The notes beneath the pieces are model-generated. The model worked only from the letters and a program-made list of their open reading frames with translations. It did no database searches and had not been told where the DNA came from. Both the position numbers and the translations under genes were made by a program. Of a stretch of DNA of 64,000 bases, positions 11,624-20,763 are shown piece after piece. The DNA is from Marinobacter salarius (lineage in GTDB: Bacteria > Pseudomonadota > Gammaproteobacteria > Pseudomonadales > Oleiphilaceae). The DNA is taken from NCBI GenBank assembly GCA_000831005.1, contig CP007152.1, positions 620,001-684,000 on the forward strand, given 5' to 3'. Numbering within the stretch: position 1 is the stretch's first letter; each line of letters starts with the position of its first letter.

Positions 11624-12010
11624 ATGCCAAAGACTTCCATTATTCCCGCAGGTTCAGGAAAACCGCTGGCTCCTTACGTCCCCGGCTCCATGGCCGATGG
11701 CGTTGTGTACGTTTCCGGGACTTTGCCGTTTGACAAGGACACCAACGTGGTTCACGTCGGCGACGCAGAAGCCCAGACCCGGCACGTACTGGAGATCATC
11801 AAAGGCGTTGTTGAAGCGGCGGGCGGAACCATGGACGACGTTACCTTCAACATGATCATGGTCACCGACTGGGACAACTACGCGGCGGTCAACAAGGTGT
11901 ATGCCGAGTACTTTCCGGGAGAGAAACCGGCCCGTTATTGCATTCAATGTGGCCTGGTGAAGCCGGATGCATTGGTTGAAATCGCCAGTATTGCGCACGT
12001 AGGTAAATGA
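11624..12010 (+). CDS. rutC: RidA/YjgF-family protein RutC
   Basis: A 128-residue Rid-family protein ([36 protein letters not shown]-terminal [23 protein letters not shown]). In the Rut pathway RutC acts on the 3-aminoacrylate stage, whose enamine/imine is hydrolysed to malonic semialdehyde and ammonia. The conserved Arg of the Rid active site is in KPARYCIQ. The ATG at 11624 follows an ACGGAGAT ribosome-binding site; the frame continues upstream but overlaps rutB. rutD starts 4 bases before its end. Confidence 0.94.
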   Translation: MPKTSIIPAGSGKPLAPYVPGSMADGVVYVSGTLPFDKDTNVVHVGDAEAQTRHVLEIIKGVVEAAGGTMDDVTFNMIMVTDWDNYAAVNKVYAEYFPGEKPARYCIQCGLVKPDALVEIASIAHVGK

Positions 12011-12843
12011 TGACTGGTGCCGTAAGCTCACTTTATTGGGAAATCCATGGCCCGGCCGACGGTGAGCTCGTCGTGCTCAGTGCCGGGCTCGGTGGGTCAA
12101 GGAATTACTGGGCGGCTCAGTTGCCCGCTCTAACCAAGTATTATCGGGTGCTGGTCTATGACCATTTCGGCACCGGGCGCAGCCGGGGTGAAATCCCGGA
12201 GCTCTACACGGTTGAAGCGATGGCGGCAGAGCTTGGCGGGTTGCTGGAGGATCAGGTGTCCGGGCCGGTGCATTTCATTGGTCATGCACTGGGCGGGCTG
12301 ATCGGTCTGGAGTTGGCGCGACGGTCGCCGGAGTTGGTTGCCAGCCTGCTGTTAATCAACGCCTGGTCAGAACCCAATGCGCATTCCCGGCGATGCTTCT
12401 CGGTGCGCAGGAAGTTACTGCTGAATTCCGGGCCTGAGGCGTATCTCGAAGCCCAGCCTCTGTTCCTGTACACGCCGGTATGGATAGCCGCCAACACTGA
12501 GTGGCTGGAGCAGGAGTCTTCTCATGCGTTGGCCAGTTTCCCGCCTCCGGCAAATGTTCTAAGGCGCATCGCGGCGCTTCTGGCCTGGCAACCGGCTGCG
12601 CAGGAGCTGGCCAAAGTGCGTGCAGAGACGCTCGTGCTTGCGACCCGTGATGACTCATTGGTGCCTTGGACCTGTTCCCAGAAGCTGGCGGCCCGTCTGC
12701 CAAATTCCAGCATTCGGCTTCTGCCCGAAGGTGGTCATGGGGTCAATGTCACAGAGGTTGAACGGTTCAATGAACTGATGCTCGATCACCTCAGGAAACA
12801 TCGTTTGCCCGCAGCGGCGTTAACCACCCAGGAGGCCCTATGA
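12007..12843 (+). CDS. rutD: Alpha/beta-hydrolase-fold protein RutD
   Basis: A 278-residue alpha/beta hydrolase. The nucleophile elbow reads GHALGG, with Ala94 where a catalytic Ser is usual. The same GHALG is found in E. coli RutD, so this is a family trait and not damage. Other RutD landmarks are [50 protein letters not shown] and the C-terminal GGHGVNVT. RutD is assigned to aminoacrylate hydrolysis, which also occurs spontaneously. It is translationally coupled by ATGA overlaps to rutC and rutE. Confidence 0.94.
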   Translation: MMTGAVSSLYWEIHGPADGELVVLSAGLGGSRNYWAAQLPALTKYYRVLVYDHFGTGRSRGEIPELYTVEAMAAELGGLLEDQVSGPVHFIGHALGGLIGLELARRSPELVASLLLINAWSEPNAHSRRCFSVRRKLLLNSGPEAYLEAQPLFLYTPVWIAANTEWLEQESSHALASFPPPANVLRRIAALLAWQPAAQELAKVRAETLVLATRDDSLVPWTCSQKLAARLPNSSIRLLPEGGHGVNVTEVERFNELMLDHLRKHRLPAAALTTQEAL

Positions 12844-13430
12844 GCCAACAACTTGATGAAAAGGCCCTCGGTCAACTGTTTACCGAGGCGCGCACCCACA
12901 ATGGCTGGTTGGATCAGTCCATCCCGGAAGACACGCTCCGGGCGTTATACGACCTGGTGAAAATGGGCCCGACATCTGCCAACTGCAGCCCGGCTCGATT
13001 TGTGTTTGTCAGAAGTGCCGCTGGAAAGGAGAAACTGGCGCCCTGTCTGTCCAGCGGTAACCTGGACAAGACAATGAGTGCTCCGGTCACGGTGATCGTG
13101 GCTTATGACGAAGAGTTTTACGAGCGACTGCCCGAGTTGTTTCCCCATGGCGATGCTCGAAGCTGGTTTACCAGCAGCCCCGAAATGGCTTACGAAACTG
13201 CATTTCGTAACAGTTCAATGCAGGCTGCCTACCTGATACTGGCTGCCCGGTCGCTGGGCCTGGATACCGGGCCAATGTCCGGCTTTGATCCTGGCAAGGT
13301 CAATGAGGCGTTCTTCGCTGGGAATACGTGGAAAGTCAATCTTCTGATCAACCTTGGCCACGGCAATCCGGACAAGGTCTATGGCAGATTGCCTCGCCTG
13401 GAATTCGACAACGCTTGCCGACTGGCATAA
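12840..13430 (+). CDS. rutE: Malonic semialdehyde reductase RutE
   Basis: A 196-residue nitroreductase-fold flavoprotein. RutE reduces malonic semialdehyde to 3-hydroxypropionate with NAD(P)H. Visible family segments are [68 protein letters not shown] and [10 protein letters not shown]. The gene starts at an ATGA overlap with rutD. A YdfG-like enzyme at 1647-2432 may duplicate this step. Confidence 0.94.
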   Translation: MSQQLDEKALGQLFTEARTHNGWLDQSIPEDTLRALYDLVKMGPTSANCSPARFVFVRSAAGKEKLAPCLSSGNLDKTMSAPVTVIVAYDEEFYERLPELFPHGDARSWFTSSPEMAYETAFRNSSMQAAYLILAARSLGLDTGPMSGFDPGKVNEAFFAGNTWKVNLLINLGHGNPDKVYGRLPRLEFDNACRLA

Positions 13431-13440
13431 GGAGAGAATG

Positions 13441-13966
13441 ATGAAATCTCAACCGCAACTTCGTGAGGTGCTCACCATGCCGCCGCTCGTGGACAAGCAG
13501 TCGTTCCGCAATGCCATGTCCACCCTGGCCGCAGCCGTCAATGTTGTCACTACCGATGGGCCGGGTGGTCGAGCGGGATTCACTGCTACGGCTGTCTGCA
13601 GCGTTTGCGACGAGCCGCCTACTGTTGGTGTGCCTGAACCGTGGCGCATCGGTGTACGACGCCTTCCGGCAGAATGACAGCATCTGCGTCAACACGCTGG
13701 CTGATCACCAATCCGATTTATCGAATCTGTTCGGCAGCAAAACGACCATGGAACAGCGCTTTGCCGGCGCAACCTGGAGCACCGCGGTCACCGGCGCACC
13801 GGTATTGGAAGAGGCGCTGGTGAGCTTCGACTGCACCGTGAGCAAGCGGGTAAGTGTGGGTACTCACGACATTCTGTTCTGTGAGGTCGCGAACGTCCGC
13901 CATCAGGATGATATCGGTGGTCTGGTCTACTTTGATCGGGGTTACCACCGTCTGAAAAGCGAGTGA
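13441..13966 (+). CDS. rutF: Flavin reductase RutF (frameshifted)
   Basis: NAD(P)H:flavin reductase of the HpaC-like family that supplies FMNH2 to RutA. The first frame reads to [14 protein letters not shown] at about 13622. The rest continues in another frame from [15 protein letters not shown] through [12 protein letters not shown] to [12 protein letters not shown]. The join corresponds to [12 protein letters not shown] in E. coli RutF, so two bases appear lost. ATG 13441 is preferred over the adjacent ATG 13438 because GGAG (13431-13434) is only 3 bases from the latter. It is the last gene of the operon; rutG does not follow. Confidence 0.9.
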
Positions 13967-13976
13967 CGGGGTCTCT

Positions 13977-14007
13977 TGCTGTCCGGTAACCGACCGCCCG
14001 GACAGCA
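13977..14007. terminator. Hairpin between convergent rutF and deaminase genes
   Basis: TGCTGTCCGG and CCGGACAGCA form a perfect 10-bp stem with an 11-base loop. It sits exactly between the convergent stop codons of rutF and the amidohydrolase gene. No long T run follows, so it may act weakly in either direction. Confidence 0.55.
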
Positions 14008-14014
14008 TGGAACG

Positions 14015-15375
14015 TTAAGCCATCAGTTGTTCCGCCATCCGGTTCTGTTCTTCAATGATGTGAGGCAGGGAACGGGTCAGCAGGTGGCCCTCTTCTATCA
14101 CCACACGACCATTGATGATGCTCCATTGCACGCGCGGTGGTGTGCAGAACACCAGCGAGGCCAGTGGATCGCTCTGGCCGCCGGCCATGGCAATATCATC
14201 GGTGCGAAAAGCCACGATGTCCGCGCAGTAGCCCGGCTGAATTCTGCCCAGGGCATCCCCCCGGCCGAGCACTTCCGCGCCACCACGGGTAGCGATCCGC
14301 AGCGCTTCCCGGGCGGTCATGGCGCCGGGCTCCTGATCCCTCACGCGGGCTGACAACATGGCCAGGCGTGCCTCATCCAGCAGGTTGCCACTATCATTTG
14401 AGGAGCTGCCGTCCACGCCGAGTCCCACCTTTACCCCGGCATCCACCATTTTCCGGACCGGGGCAATGCCTGAGGCTAATCGCATGTTTGAGCAGGGGCA
14501 GTGAGCGACGCCAGTACCGGTTCGAGCGAACAGAGCAATGCCGGGGTCATCCAGGTGTACGCAGTGGGCGTGCCAGACATCCTCTCCGACCCACCCGACC
14601 TCTTCCGTATATTCGGTCGGCGTCATGCCATAGCGTTCCTGCTGAAGGCCAGATCCTTCCAGTTTTCCGCCGTGTGGGTATGTAAGCCTACCTTCAATGA
14701 CCGGGCCATGGTGGCGGCGTCGCGCATCAGGTCGGTTGTTACGGTAAATGGCGAACAGGGTGCCAGCGCCACCCGAGCCATGGCGTCCGGGCTGTGATCA
14801 TGGTGTGTTTCCACGACTCGCAACATGTCCTTGAGGATCGCACTTTCATCCTGCTCCACCAGTTCATCCGGTGGCAACCCACCCTTGCTCTGGCCCAGGC
14901 TCATGGCGCCCCGAGCGCCATGGAAACGGATGCCCATTTCTGCGGCCGCCTGGAAACTGTCGTCCAGAGTGATGCCGTTGACATGCAGATAGGCGTGGTC
15001 GGCGGCGGTGGTGCATCCCGATAGCATCAGCTCCGCCATGGCGGTTCGGCTGGCAGCTCGTTGCATGGCCGGGGTGATGTTTCGCCAGACTGGAAACAGG
15101 GCGCTCAGCCAGTCGAACAGCTCGCCATTCTGTGCAGCGGGCAGCGCACGAGTCAGAGACTGGAACATGTGGTGATGGGTATTGATCAGCCCCGGACTCA
15201 CCACATGACCCTTCAGGTCGATGGTGCGATCTGCAGTATCGGGGCAGTCGTCGGCAGCGCCGACCGCTTCAATACGGTTGTTGCGGACCAGAATGTAACC
15301 ATTCTCGATCTCTCTGTCGTTGTCGTCCATGGTGGCGATAACGCGAGCATTTTTAAGTAGCAGAGTTTCTGTCAT
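14015..15375 (-). CDS. 8-oxoguanine-deaminase-like amidohydrolase (frameshifted)
   Basis: Zinc amidohydrolase of the TrzA/AtzA subgroup, about 453 residues. It has the metal-binding H-x-H in NTHHHMFQSLTRA (His67, His69), a later His in GLHTHTAEN, HAHCVHL, and the Asp in GLGVDGSSSNDSGN. The sequence resembles characterised bacterial 8-oxoguanine deaminases (e.g. Pseudomonas PA0142 group), which convert 8-oxoguanine to urate and ammonia; guanine or triazine substrates remain possible. The frame breaks near 14640: AENWKDLAFS is followed one base out of phase by a frame containing GMTPTEYTEEVG, and one restored C joins them. It is divergent from the 15612 oxygenase, with its own sigma-54-like promoter. 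Confidence 0.85.
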
Positions 15376-15414
15376 TGCTGAAATCGTCTTGGTGGTAAAT
15401 GGGGCTGATTACTA

Positions 15415-15430
15415 TGCAAGAGCAATGCCT
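15415..15430 (-). promoter_or_regulatory. Sigma-54 promoter of the 8-oxoguanine-deaminase-like gene
   Basis: On the minus strand the site reads AGGCATT-GCTC-TTGCA. The GG (15429-15428) and GC (15417-15416) are 10 bases apart and the -12 block TTGCA is perfect. It lies 40 bases upstream of the ATG at 15375. Confidence 0.65.
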
Positions 15431-15450
15431 GTCTGGTTTTCGGTAAAAGC

Positions 15451-15466
15451 CTGACCTTATGGTCAA
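15451..15466. promoter_or_regulatory. RutR-like operator in the divergent promoter region
   Basis: CTGACC-TTAT-GGTCAA differs from the RutR consensus TTGACCA-N2-TGGTCAA at only two positions. It lies between two divergent sigma-54-like promoters (15415-15430 minus, 15546-15561 plus). Confidence 0.68.
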
Positions 15467-15545
15467 TTAAATAGCAGTGTGCACTTTTTTGAGGCGGAAT
15501 ATCTGTTAAAGAGTCCGATAATGGGGCTTTTAAGGCGGATTTTTA

Positions 15546-15561
15546 TGGCATGTCATTTGCA
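15546..15561 (+). promoter_or_regulatory. Sigma-54 promoter of the oxygenase-binding protein operon
   Basis: TGGCATG-TCAT-TTGCA matches the sigma-54 consensus TGGCACG-N4-TTGCA with one mismatch and correct GG-N10-GC spacing. It is 50 bases before the oxygenase start at 15612. Confidence 0.8.
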
Positions 15562-15611
15562 AATTATCTGACCAACTGGATAACAAAGCATGGAGTGATG
15601 CAGGAGAAAAC

Positions 15612-16571
15612 ATGCCGAACGAGACACAGGAAATACCCGTAATTCATTTTGAGCGGTTCTTGAACGGAACCAGTGCGGAACGTAAATCGGTGGCGGACCA
15701 GATGCGTCGGGCCAGTCAGGATTGGGGGTTTTTCTATCTGTCGGGTTGTGGAATGCCAGATGAGCAGCTGGAAGCGGCATTCTCCGGTTCGAAAGCGTTT
15801 TTTGCTCTGCCACAGAAGGATAAGCAAGGGGTCGCCTGGCAGAACCCGGAGAGTAATCGAGGTTATGTTGGGATCAAGCGGGAAAAGCTTGATCCCACCC
15901 GTCCGGGTGACTTGAAAGAGGCTTTCAATCTAGCGCCGGAAGGCCCCGGTCCGGACACCCATAAAAACCTCTGGCCCGCCGGCTATCCCCGTTTCGAGAC
16001 TGTTATGACCCGGTTTCTCGGGGAGTGCATTCTAACCGCCGACCGGGTGCTACAAGCTTTCGCCCTCGCGCTGGGGCAGCCGGAAGATTTCTTCAAGAAT
16101 GCCCACAACGAACACGACCATACCCTGCGGCTGTTGCATTACCCGCCATTACCCGAAGGATTTGAGCCGGAAGACGGTGAAAGTCGTGCCGGAGCCCATA
16201 CCGATTACGGCAGTATCACCCTCTTGTTCCAGGATGATGTTGGCGGTCTTGAGGTCTGCACCCGCTCGGGAGAATGGATCCGGGCGACGCCGATACCCGG
16301 CACCGTTGTGGTCAATACCGGGGACCTGATGCATCGCTGGACCAACCATGTGTTCTGTTCGACGCCGCATCGGGTGAACGTCGCACCAGAGCATCGTCAT
16401 CGTGATCGTTATTCCATTGCCTTTTTCTGCCACCCCAACAAAACATCGGAAATAGCCTGCATCGAGAGTTGCGCCACCGCAGACAACCCTGCGATTTATG
16501 GGCCTATCTCGGCAGGGCAGCACCTGAATGAAAAACTCACCAACACCTACGGGGCCCAGGCCCAGAACTGA
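15612..16571 (+). CDS. Fe(II)/2-oxoglutarate oxygenase, IPNS-like
   Basis: An intact 319-residue two-domain oxygenase. The DIOX_N part (EIPVIHFERFL, DWGFFYLSGCGMP, SNRGYVGIKREKLDP, GDLKEAFNLAPEGP) is followed by the jelly-roll catalytic part. That part has the H-x-D in RAGAHTDYGSITLL, the distal His in STPHRVNV and the 2OG-binding Arg-x-Ser in DRYSIAFFCHP. An AGGAG site precedes ATG 15612. A binding protein of a NitT/TauT-type importer starts 9 bases after its stop, so the enzyme and a transporter component are co-expressed. The same fold family includes fungal thymine 7-hydroxylase. Oxidation of an imported nucleobase is an inference, not shown by sequence. Confidence 0.9.
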   Translation: MPNETQEIPVIHFERFLNGTSAERKSVADQMRRASQDWGFFYLSGCGMPDEQLEAAFSGSKAFFALPQKDKQGVAWQNPESNRGYVGIKREKLDPTRPGDLKEAFNLAPEGPGPDTHKNLWPAGYPRFETVMTRFLGECILTADRVLQAFALALGQPEDFFKNAHNEHDHTLRLLHYPPLPEGFEPEDGESRAGAHTDYGSITLLFQDDVGGLEVCTRSGEWIRATPIPGTVVVNTGDLMHRWTNHVFCSTPHRVNVAPEHRHRDRYSIAFFCHPNKTSEIACIESCATADNPAIYGPISAGQHLNEKLTNTYGAQAQN

Positions 16572-16580
16572 GGAATGACA

Positions 16581-17566
16581 ATGAAACAACTGAAGAACAT
16601 TGCGGCGGGTCTCACGCTGTCGTTCGGTGCTGCCGCCGGTTTCGTCCAGGCAGAGGAACTGACCCCGGTAACCGTTGCCACAACCTGGTATGCCCAGGCC
16701 GAACACGGTGGTTTCTATGCCGCAAAGGCCATGGGGATTTATGAAAAGCACGGACTGGATGTCACCATCAAGATGGGTGGCCCCCAGGTGAACAATGTGC
16801 AGTTGCTCATGGGTGGGTCGGTGGATTTCATCATGGGCTACAGCCTGCAGTCGCTCAACGCCGTTAACCAGGGAATCCCTCTGGTAACAGTCGCCGCATT
16901 CTTCCAGAAAGATCCGCAGTCGTTAGTGGTTCATGAGGGTGTTGGCAATGACTCTCTGGAAGCCATGAAGGGCAAATCCATGCGTGTTCCTACCGCAGGA
17001 CGGGTTGCCTACTGGCCGTGGCTGAAAACTGAATATGGTTACACCGATGACCAGTTGCAGGCCTACGACTACAGCTTCGCTCCGTTCATCCAGGATGATC
17101 AGACGATTCAGCAGGGCTACGTAACCAATGATGGTTTCTTCCTGGATCAGGCCGGGGTCAAGGGAAAAAGCCTGCTACTGGCCAACTATGGCTGGGAGGC
17201 CTATGCGGCCACGCTGGATACCACGGCTGACAGGATCGAAGAGAATCCGGAGGTTGTGCAGAAGATGGTTGCCGCAACAGCGGAGGGCTGGAAGGCCTAT
17301 TTCGAGAATCCGGCCCCGGCGAATGCCTGATCAAGGAAGACAACCCCGAAATGCAGGATGCGTTGCTGGCCTACAGCCATGCGAAAATGCAGGAGGAGGG
17401 TATTCTTCTGTCCGGCGCTGCCGAGGACGGTCGTTACGGGATGATGACCCTGGAACGTTGGCAGGCATTCTTTGAGGATATGGTTGAAGCAGGCACCCTG
17501 CCGGAGGATCTGGACTGGAAAAAGGCGTTTGATCTGTCCTATATACAATCGGTCTACGCCGACTGA
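16581..17566 (+). CDS. NitT/TauT-type (ThiY-like) ABC substrate-binding protein, orphan (frameshifted)
   Basis: Periplasmic binding protein of the NMT1/THI5-like family. It has a signal peptide (to about residue 25, VQAEE) and the motif TWYAQAEHGGFYAAKAMGIYEKHGLDV. The frame breaks at about 17319 after ENPAP; restoring one G gives PGECLIKEDNPEM, continuing to SYIQSVYAD. ATG 16581 is preferred over ATG 16575 because GAGGA abuts the latter. No ATPase or permease follows, since a strong terminator comes next. It closely resembles the binding protein at 23766, so it may share that transporter. THI5-like proteins often bind pyrimidines; the ligand here is inferred. Confidence 0.87.
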
Positions 17567-17592
17567 TCAGCGTACCCGATAGTATGAATCAG

Positions 17593-17621
17593 AAGGACGG
17601 CCCGAAAGGCCGTCCTTTTTT
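17593..17621 (+). terminator. Rho-independent terminator
   Basis: A perfect 10-bp stem AAGGACGGCC / GGCCGTCCTT with a 5-base CGAAA loop, followed by a run of Ts. It ends the oxygenase-binding protein transcript and abuts the stop of the convergent hydrolase gene. Confidence 0.9.
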
Positions 17622-18374
17622 ACATCTGGCTGGCTACAAATTCCGCCAGGGCAAGGGCAACACAACCAGGTGCTGCGACCTGGGGATCGTGACCGGTATC
17701 CAGAGAAACGATCGATGCGCCCGGGACCAGCTGCTGCATTCGCCGTTGCACCGGCAAGATCACAGAGCGGTCTTGCCTCGCCTCGATGTACAGCCTTGGC
17801 AGCTTTCCAAAACGGGCGTCAGTCCAGTGAGGCACCAGCATCCGGCTGCCCTCGGCCTGTGGATTGAAGCGGGGAATTGCCTGCTCGGCAATGGACTCAC
17901 TGACGTCTTGCAGGAAAATCTGACGTATGGCATCTGCCGGTACGCGGGAAACCTGCCCGTTGTCTTCCCAGGTCAGAAACGGGCCAATGCCGGAGCTTCG
18001 GGGTACTGTTCCCGCATGTCGCTGACGATTTGGCCAAAACCCGTACCGGAAGGCAGCATCATGCCCGCCAGGTAGGCAACGCCAATGACTCGTTCAGGAA
18101 TGGCTTCTGCCAGTTGGGTTGCAACGGCACCGCCCCCGGAATGCCCCACCAGTAGCAGTGGGCCTTTCGACCTTCTGAAGCATCTTTTCCAGGTCGTCGA
18201 CGCATTGGCTGAGAGAGGCGTCGGCCGGGTTGCCCAGGCGGCTTCCGCACCCCGGGAGATCCGGTGCCATAACGTTGAAGCCCTGCTCTTTGAGATAAGG
18301 GTGATGGTTTCCCATACCCAGCCGCCGGCCCAGGCGCCATGGATCAGAACGGCGGTCGTCATTTGTTCAGGCAT
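17620..18374 (-). CDS. Alpha/beta hydrolase (multiply frameshifted)
   Basis: About 250 residues of an alpha/beta-fold hydrolase of the salicylate-esterase/MenH-like type. It starts MTTAVLIHGAWAGGWVWET, has the nucleophile elbow GHSGGG (Ser) and ends with SLDTGHDPQVAAPG carrying the catalytic His. Three frame changes occur: near 18289 (one base lost, leading to PYLKEQGFNVMAPDLPGCG), near 18172 (one A gained, leading back to GPLLLVGHSGGG) and near 17985 (one base lost, leading to GPFLTWEDNGQVSRV). All parts are family-like, so the gene is probably intact in the organism. The start overlaps the oxygenase stop by 8 bases. Substrate unknown; an ester or amide related to the oxygenase product is possible. 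Confidence 0.78.
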
Positions 18375-19332
18375 AGGTTCTCCGGTACATCTCCATCAGG
18401 TGGGCTTCAACCGTTGTGGACGGGTAGTGAGGTTGCTCACCCTCGGAAAGGCAGGTAGGCAGGCAGGTGACGGTGTGGTCGGGGTTGCCGCTGAAGAAAA
18501 ACGGCACCGAGTAGCGTTCGGCGCCCGACGTATTGACGACCCTGTGCAGGGTTGAGCGGTAACAGTCGTTGGTCCAGCGGGCGATCATGTCGCCAAGGTT
18601 GACCACAAAAGTGCCGGGGATGGGTTTTGCTTCGATCCACTGCTCACAACGGACATCCCACACCTGAAGCCCCGGCTTGTCGTCTAACAGCAAGACGGTG
18701 ATGCCGCCAAAATCTGTGTGGGCTCCGCACCCTTTTTCCCCGGGAGCCGGCTGGGCGGGTTGAGGTGGGTAGTGCAGCAATCTCAGGGTGGATAATGGTT
18801 GGTGGCAGAAGTCCGTAAAAAAGTCCGGTTTCAGATCCAGGGTTAGGGCCAGAGCCTCCATTATGCGGGTGCTGAGCTGGTTCATGGCGTTGAAGTATGA
18901 GGTCATGGTGTTGCGGAAGCCGGGCAGTGTTTCTGGCCATTGGTTTCCACCCTGGTTGAATCGGCCGGCCTGTACGCGGGGGTCGGTTTCGTCCAGCTCT
19001 TCGCCTATGTAGAACCCTTCTTTCAAGTCTGGGGGCGCGCCGGTCTCCAAAGTCTGCCCCCTCATTGATTCATAGCCTCGGTTCGCTCGGGAGTGAGCCT
19101 TGTGGATCGCCTGTTTGTGTTCTTTTGGCAGGTTGAACAGAGCCTGTGACTCCCTGAATACCTGATCGATCAGCTCTGGGGGGATGCCATGTTCGCGGAT
19201 ATAGAAGAACCCCGTATGCAGACAGGCTTCGGTCAGCGAGCTCGTCAGCGCCTGCCTTTGTTGCTCGGTTCCCGAGAGTAACGACAGGTCAATGATGGGT
19301 AATGAACCGCCTGTTTCATTCGTGCTGCTCAT
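18367..19332 (-). CDS. Fe(II)/2-oxoglutarate oxygenase, IPNS-like
   Basis: An intact 321-residue oxygenase. It has a DIOX_N domain (LPIIDLSLLSGTEQQ, HTGFFYIREHGIPPELID, RGYESMRGQTLETG, PDLKEGFYIGEEL) and a catalytic domain with the H-x-D in GCGAHTDFGGITVLL, the distal His in STLHRVVN and Arg-x-Ser in ERYSVPFFFSGNPD. It is the fourth IPNS-like enzyme of the region and clearly not a recent copy of the others. It is co-transcribed with the downstream hydrolase, forming an oxygenase-hydrolase pair. A sigma-54-like element and a RutR-like operator precede it. Confidence 0.9.
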   Translation of the reverse strand: MSSTNETGGSLPIIDLSLLSGTEQQRQALTSSLTEACLHTGFFYIREHGIPPELIDQVFRESQALFNLPKEHKQAIHKAHSRANRGYESMRGQTLETGAPPDLKEGFYIGEELDETDPRVQAGRFNQGGNQWPETLPGFRNTMTSYFNAMNQLSTRIMEALALTLDLKPDFFTDFCHQPLSTLRLLHYPPQPAQPAPGEKGCGAHTDFGGITVLLLDDKPGLQVWDVRCEQWIEAKPIPGTFVVNLGDMIARWTNDCYRSTLHRVVNTSGAERYSVPFFFSGNPDHTVTCLPTCLSEGEQPHYPSTTVEAHLMEMYRRTYA

Positions 19333-19360
19333 GCTTTAACTCCGGTTTACGATTCTAAAA

Positions 19361-19376
19361 CTGTCCATGTGGTCAG
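19361..19376. promoter_or_regulatory. RutR-like operator upstream of the 18367 oxygenase
   Basis: On the minus strand CTGACC-ACAT-GGACAG; the left half is exact and the right half has one internal mismatch. It lies just downstream of the sigma-54-like element at 19380-19395, where a bound repressor would block initiation. Confidence 0.55.
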
Positions 19377-19379
19377 TAA

Positions 19380-19395
19380 TTCACAAAGCGTGCCA
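19380..19395 (-). promoter_or_regulatory. Probable sigma-54 promoter of the oxygenase-hydrolase pair
   Basis: On the minus strand TGGCACG-CTTT-GTGAA. The -24 block is a perfect consensus, but the -12 dinucleotide is GA instead of GC at the expected spacing. It lies about 50 bases upstream of the ATG at 19332. Confidence 0.45.
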
Positions 19396-19672
19396 ATCAA
19401 GAAATATCGTTGGTCGGGCGGATGGCCGGAAATACCACGGTTTTCGAGGGTTCAGTGGCGTTGCAGCGGATTTCGTAAAGGCTTCATATCAGGGCGGCTC
19501 CCCATTTAATGCACCAGATTCGCGCGCCATAAAACGCGGTCCAGCGCTTGTTTGGGCTTACATGTAGAGATGTGTGGGCTGGCCTTCCACACGCAACACA
19601 GGCCCGGAAACTGGAGTGTTTTCAGCGGTAAAGGTGAGGTTTCCAACGAATTGTGCGGTAACAGACATATTC
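19396..19672. other. Non-coding stretch between divergent promoters
   Basis: The 424-base gap between divergent genes at 19332 and 19757 holds promoter and operator sites at both ends. In the middle about 280 bases show no credible gene. A short plus-strand open frame (19367-19567) has no family resemblance and no ribosome-binding site. I see no hairpin of note. Confidence 0.5.
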
Positions 19673-19688
19673 TGGCCTGTCCTTTGCA
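19673..19688 (+). promoter_or_regulatory. Sigma-54 promoter of the 19.7-23.5 kb ABC transporter operon
   Basis: TGGCCTG-TCCT-TTGCA has correct GG-N10-GC spacing, a perfect -12 block and two mismatches in the -24 block. It is 69 bases before the binding-protein ATG. Confidence 0.75.
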
Positions 19689-19703
19689 GTTCAGTTTTAA
19701 AAC

Positions 19704-19719
19704 CTGACCGAATGATCAA
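19704..19719. promoter_or_regulatory. RutR-like operator downstream of the sigma-54 promoter
   Basis: CTGACC-GAAT-GATCAA fits the CTGACC-N4-GGTCAA pattern with one mismatch. It lies just past the predicted transcription start, a position suited to repression. Confidence 0.55.
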
Positions 19720-19756
19720 TAAAGCTCGGAAAGATTAAACCCGAAGGAGAATACTC

Positions 19757-20761
19757 ATGCACAAAGGTTTCAAACGCTCGATTCTGATCGCTGCCTCACT
19801 GGCTGGCGGGTTGATGGCTCAGGCAGCATTGGCGGCCGACAAAGTGGTTTACCAACTGGATTGGCTGCCAGGGGGGGATAAGTCACCGGTGTATGTAGGT
19901 GTACAGGAGGGATTCTTTGAAGCCGAAGGCCTGGAAGTCAAAATCGCCAGTGGCCGGGGTTCGACCGACGCGATTACCAAGATTGCCACCGGACAAGCCG
20001 ACATCGGCAGCGCAGACATCGGGGCGCTGATGGCAGCCAAGGTCCAGGACAATAGTCTGCCGGTGACAGCCGTCTATAGCATCTTCAACCAGGCACCTCA
20101 TGCGTTCTTTACCTTGCAGAAGGCCGACATCAGCGAGATGACGGATATCGAGGGCAAGAAAGTCGCTACATCACCGTTCACATCCTCCAATGCGTTCCTG
20201 CCGCTGGTGCTAAAAGAGAACGGCATGGCTGAGGATGCGGTGAGTTTGACCAAGGCTGACCCAGGTGCCCTGGGGCCGATGCTGATGAACGGTGGAACCG
20301 ACGCCATCATTGCCTGGGTCACGAATATCGCCCTGTTTGCAGATCAGGCCAAAGCCACCGGTAACGAGCTGGTGGTACTGCCATGGTCCGATGCCGGACT
20401 GGAACTTTACTCGGCATCCGTGGTGGCCAGCGAGGCCTTCCTGAGTGAGCGTCCGGACGTGGCCAAGCGCTTCTTGCGGGCTTTTGACAAGTCTCTCAAG
20501 TTCACCAGCGAGAATCCGCGCAAGGCAGCCGAAGCTCTGAACAGCATGGTGCCGGAAGTGGATGTCGATGTAGCAACCGGCCAGATTGGCGACACCATGA
20601 AGTTGGTTATGAACGACGTCAGCGACCGGGATGGCCTGGGAGCCCTCACTGAGGAACGTGTGGCGCTGACCTGGAGCTGGGTGGCGCAAGCCGAGAAACT
20701 GGCCGGTGATGCACTGGACCCGGAAATCATCATCGACCGGACCCTTTTTGAGGCGCTGTAA
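19757..20761 (+). CDS. NitT/TauT-type ABC substrate-binding protein
   Basis: A 334-residue periplasmic binding protein with a Sec signal peptide (ends about residue 27, AALAADK) and the motif YQLDWLPGGDKSPVYVGVQEGFFEAEGLEVKI. The GSADIGALMAAK and GPMLMNGGTDAIIAWV segments are typical of the NMT1/THI5-like and SsuA/TauA superfamily. AAGGAG precedes ATG 19757. It lies 2 bases before its ATPase. The ligand is probably a nitrogen compound; a pyrimidine or purine is inferred from the RutR-like operator and the deaminase in the same operon. It is more distant from the other two binding proteins of the region. Confidence 0.88.
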   Translation: MHKGFKRSILIAASLAGGLMAQAALAADKVVYQLDWLPGGDKSPVYVGVQEGFFEAEGLEVKIASGRGSTDAITKIATGQADIGSADIGALMAAKVQDNSLPVTAVYSIFNQAPHAFFTLQKADISEMTDIEGKKVATSPFTSSNAFLPLVLKENGMAEDAVSLTKADPGALGPMLMNGGTDAIIAWVTNIALFADQAKATGNELVVLPWSDAGLELYSASVVASEAFLSERPDVAKRFLRAFDKSLKFTSENPRKAAEALNSMVPEVDVDVATGQIGDTMKLVMNDVSDRDGLGALTEERVALTWSWVAQAEKLAGDALDPEIIIDRTLFEAL

Positions 20762-20763
20762 GC

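Noticed and set aside
12282..12300. RutD lacking the nucleophilic Ser (GHALGG), seen first as a damaged enzyme
   Set aside because: E. coli RutD has the same GHALG elbow, so Ala here is a family feature.
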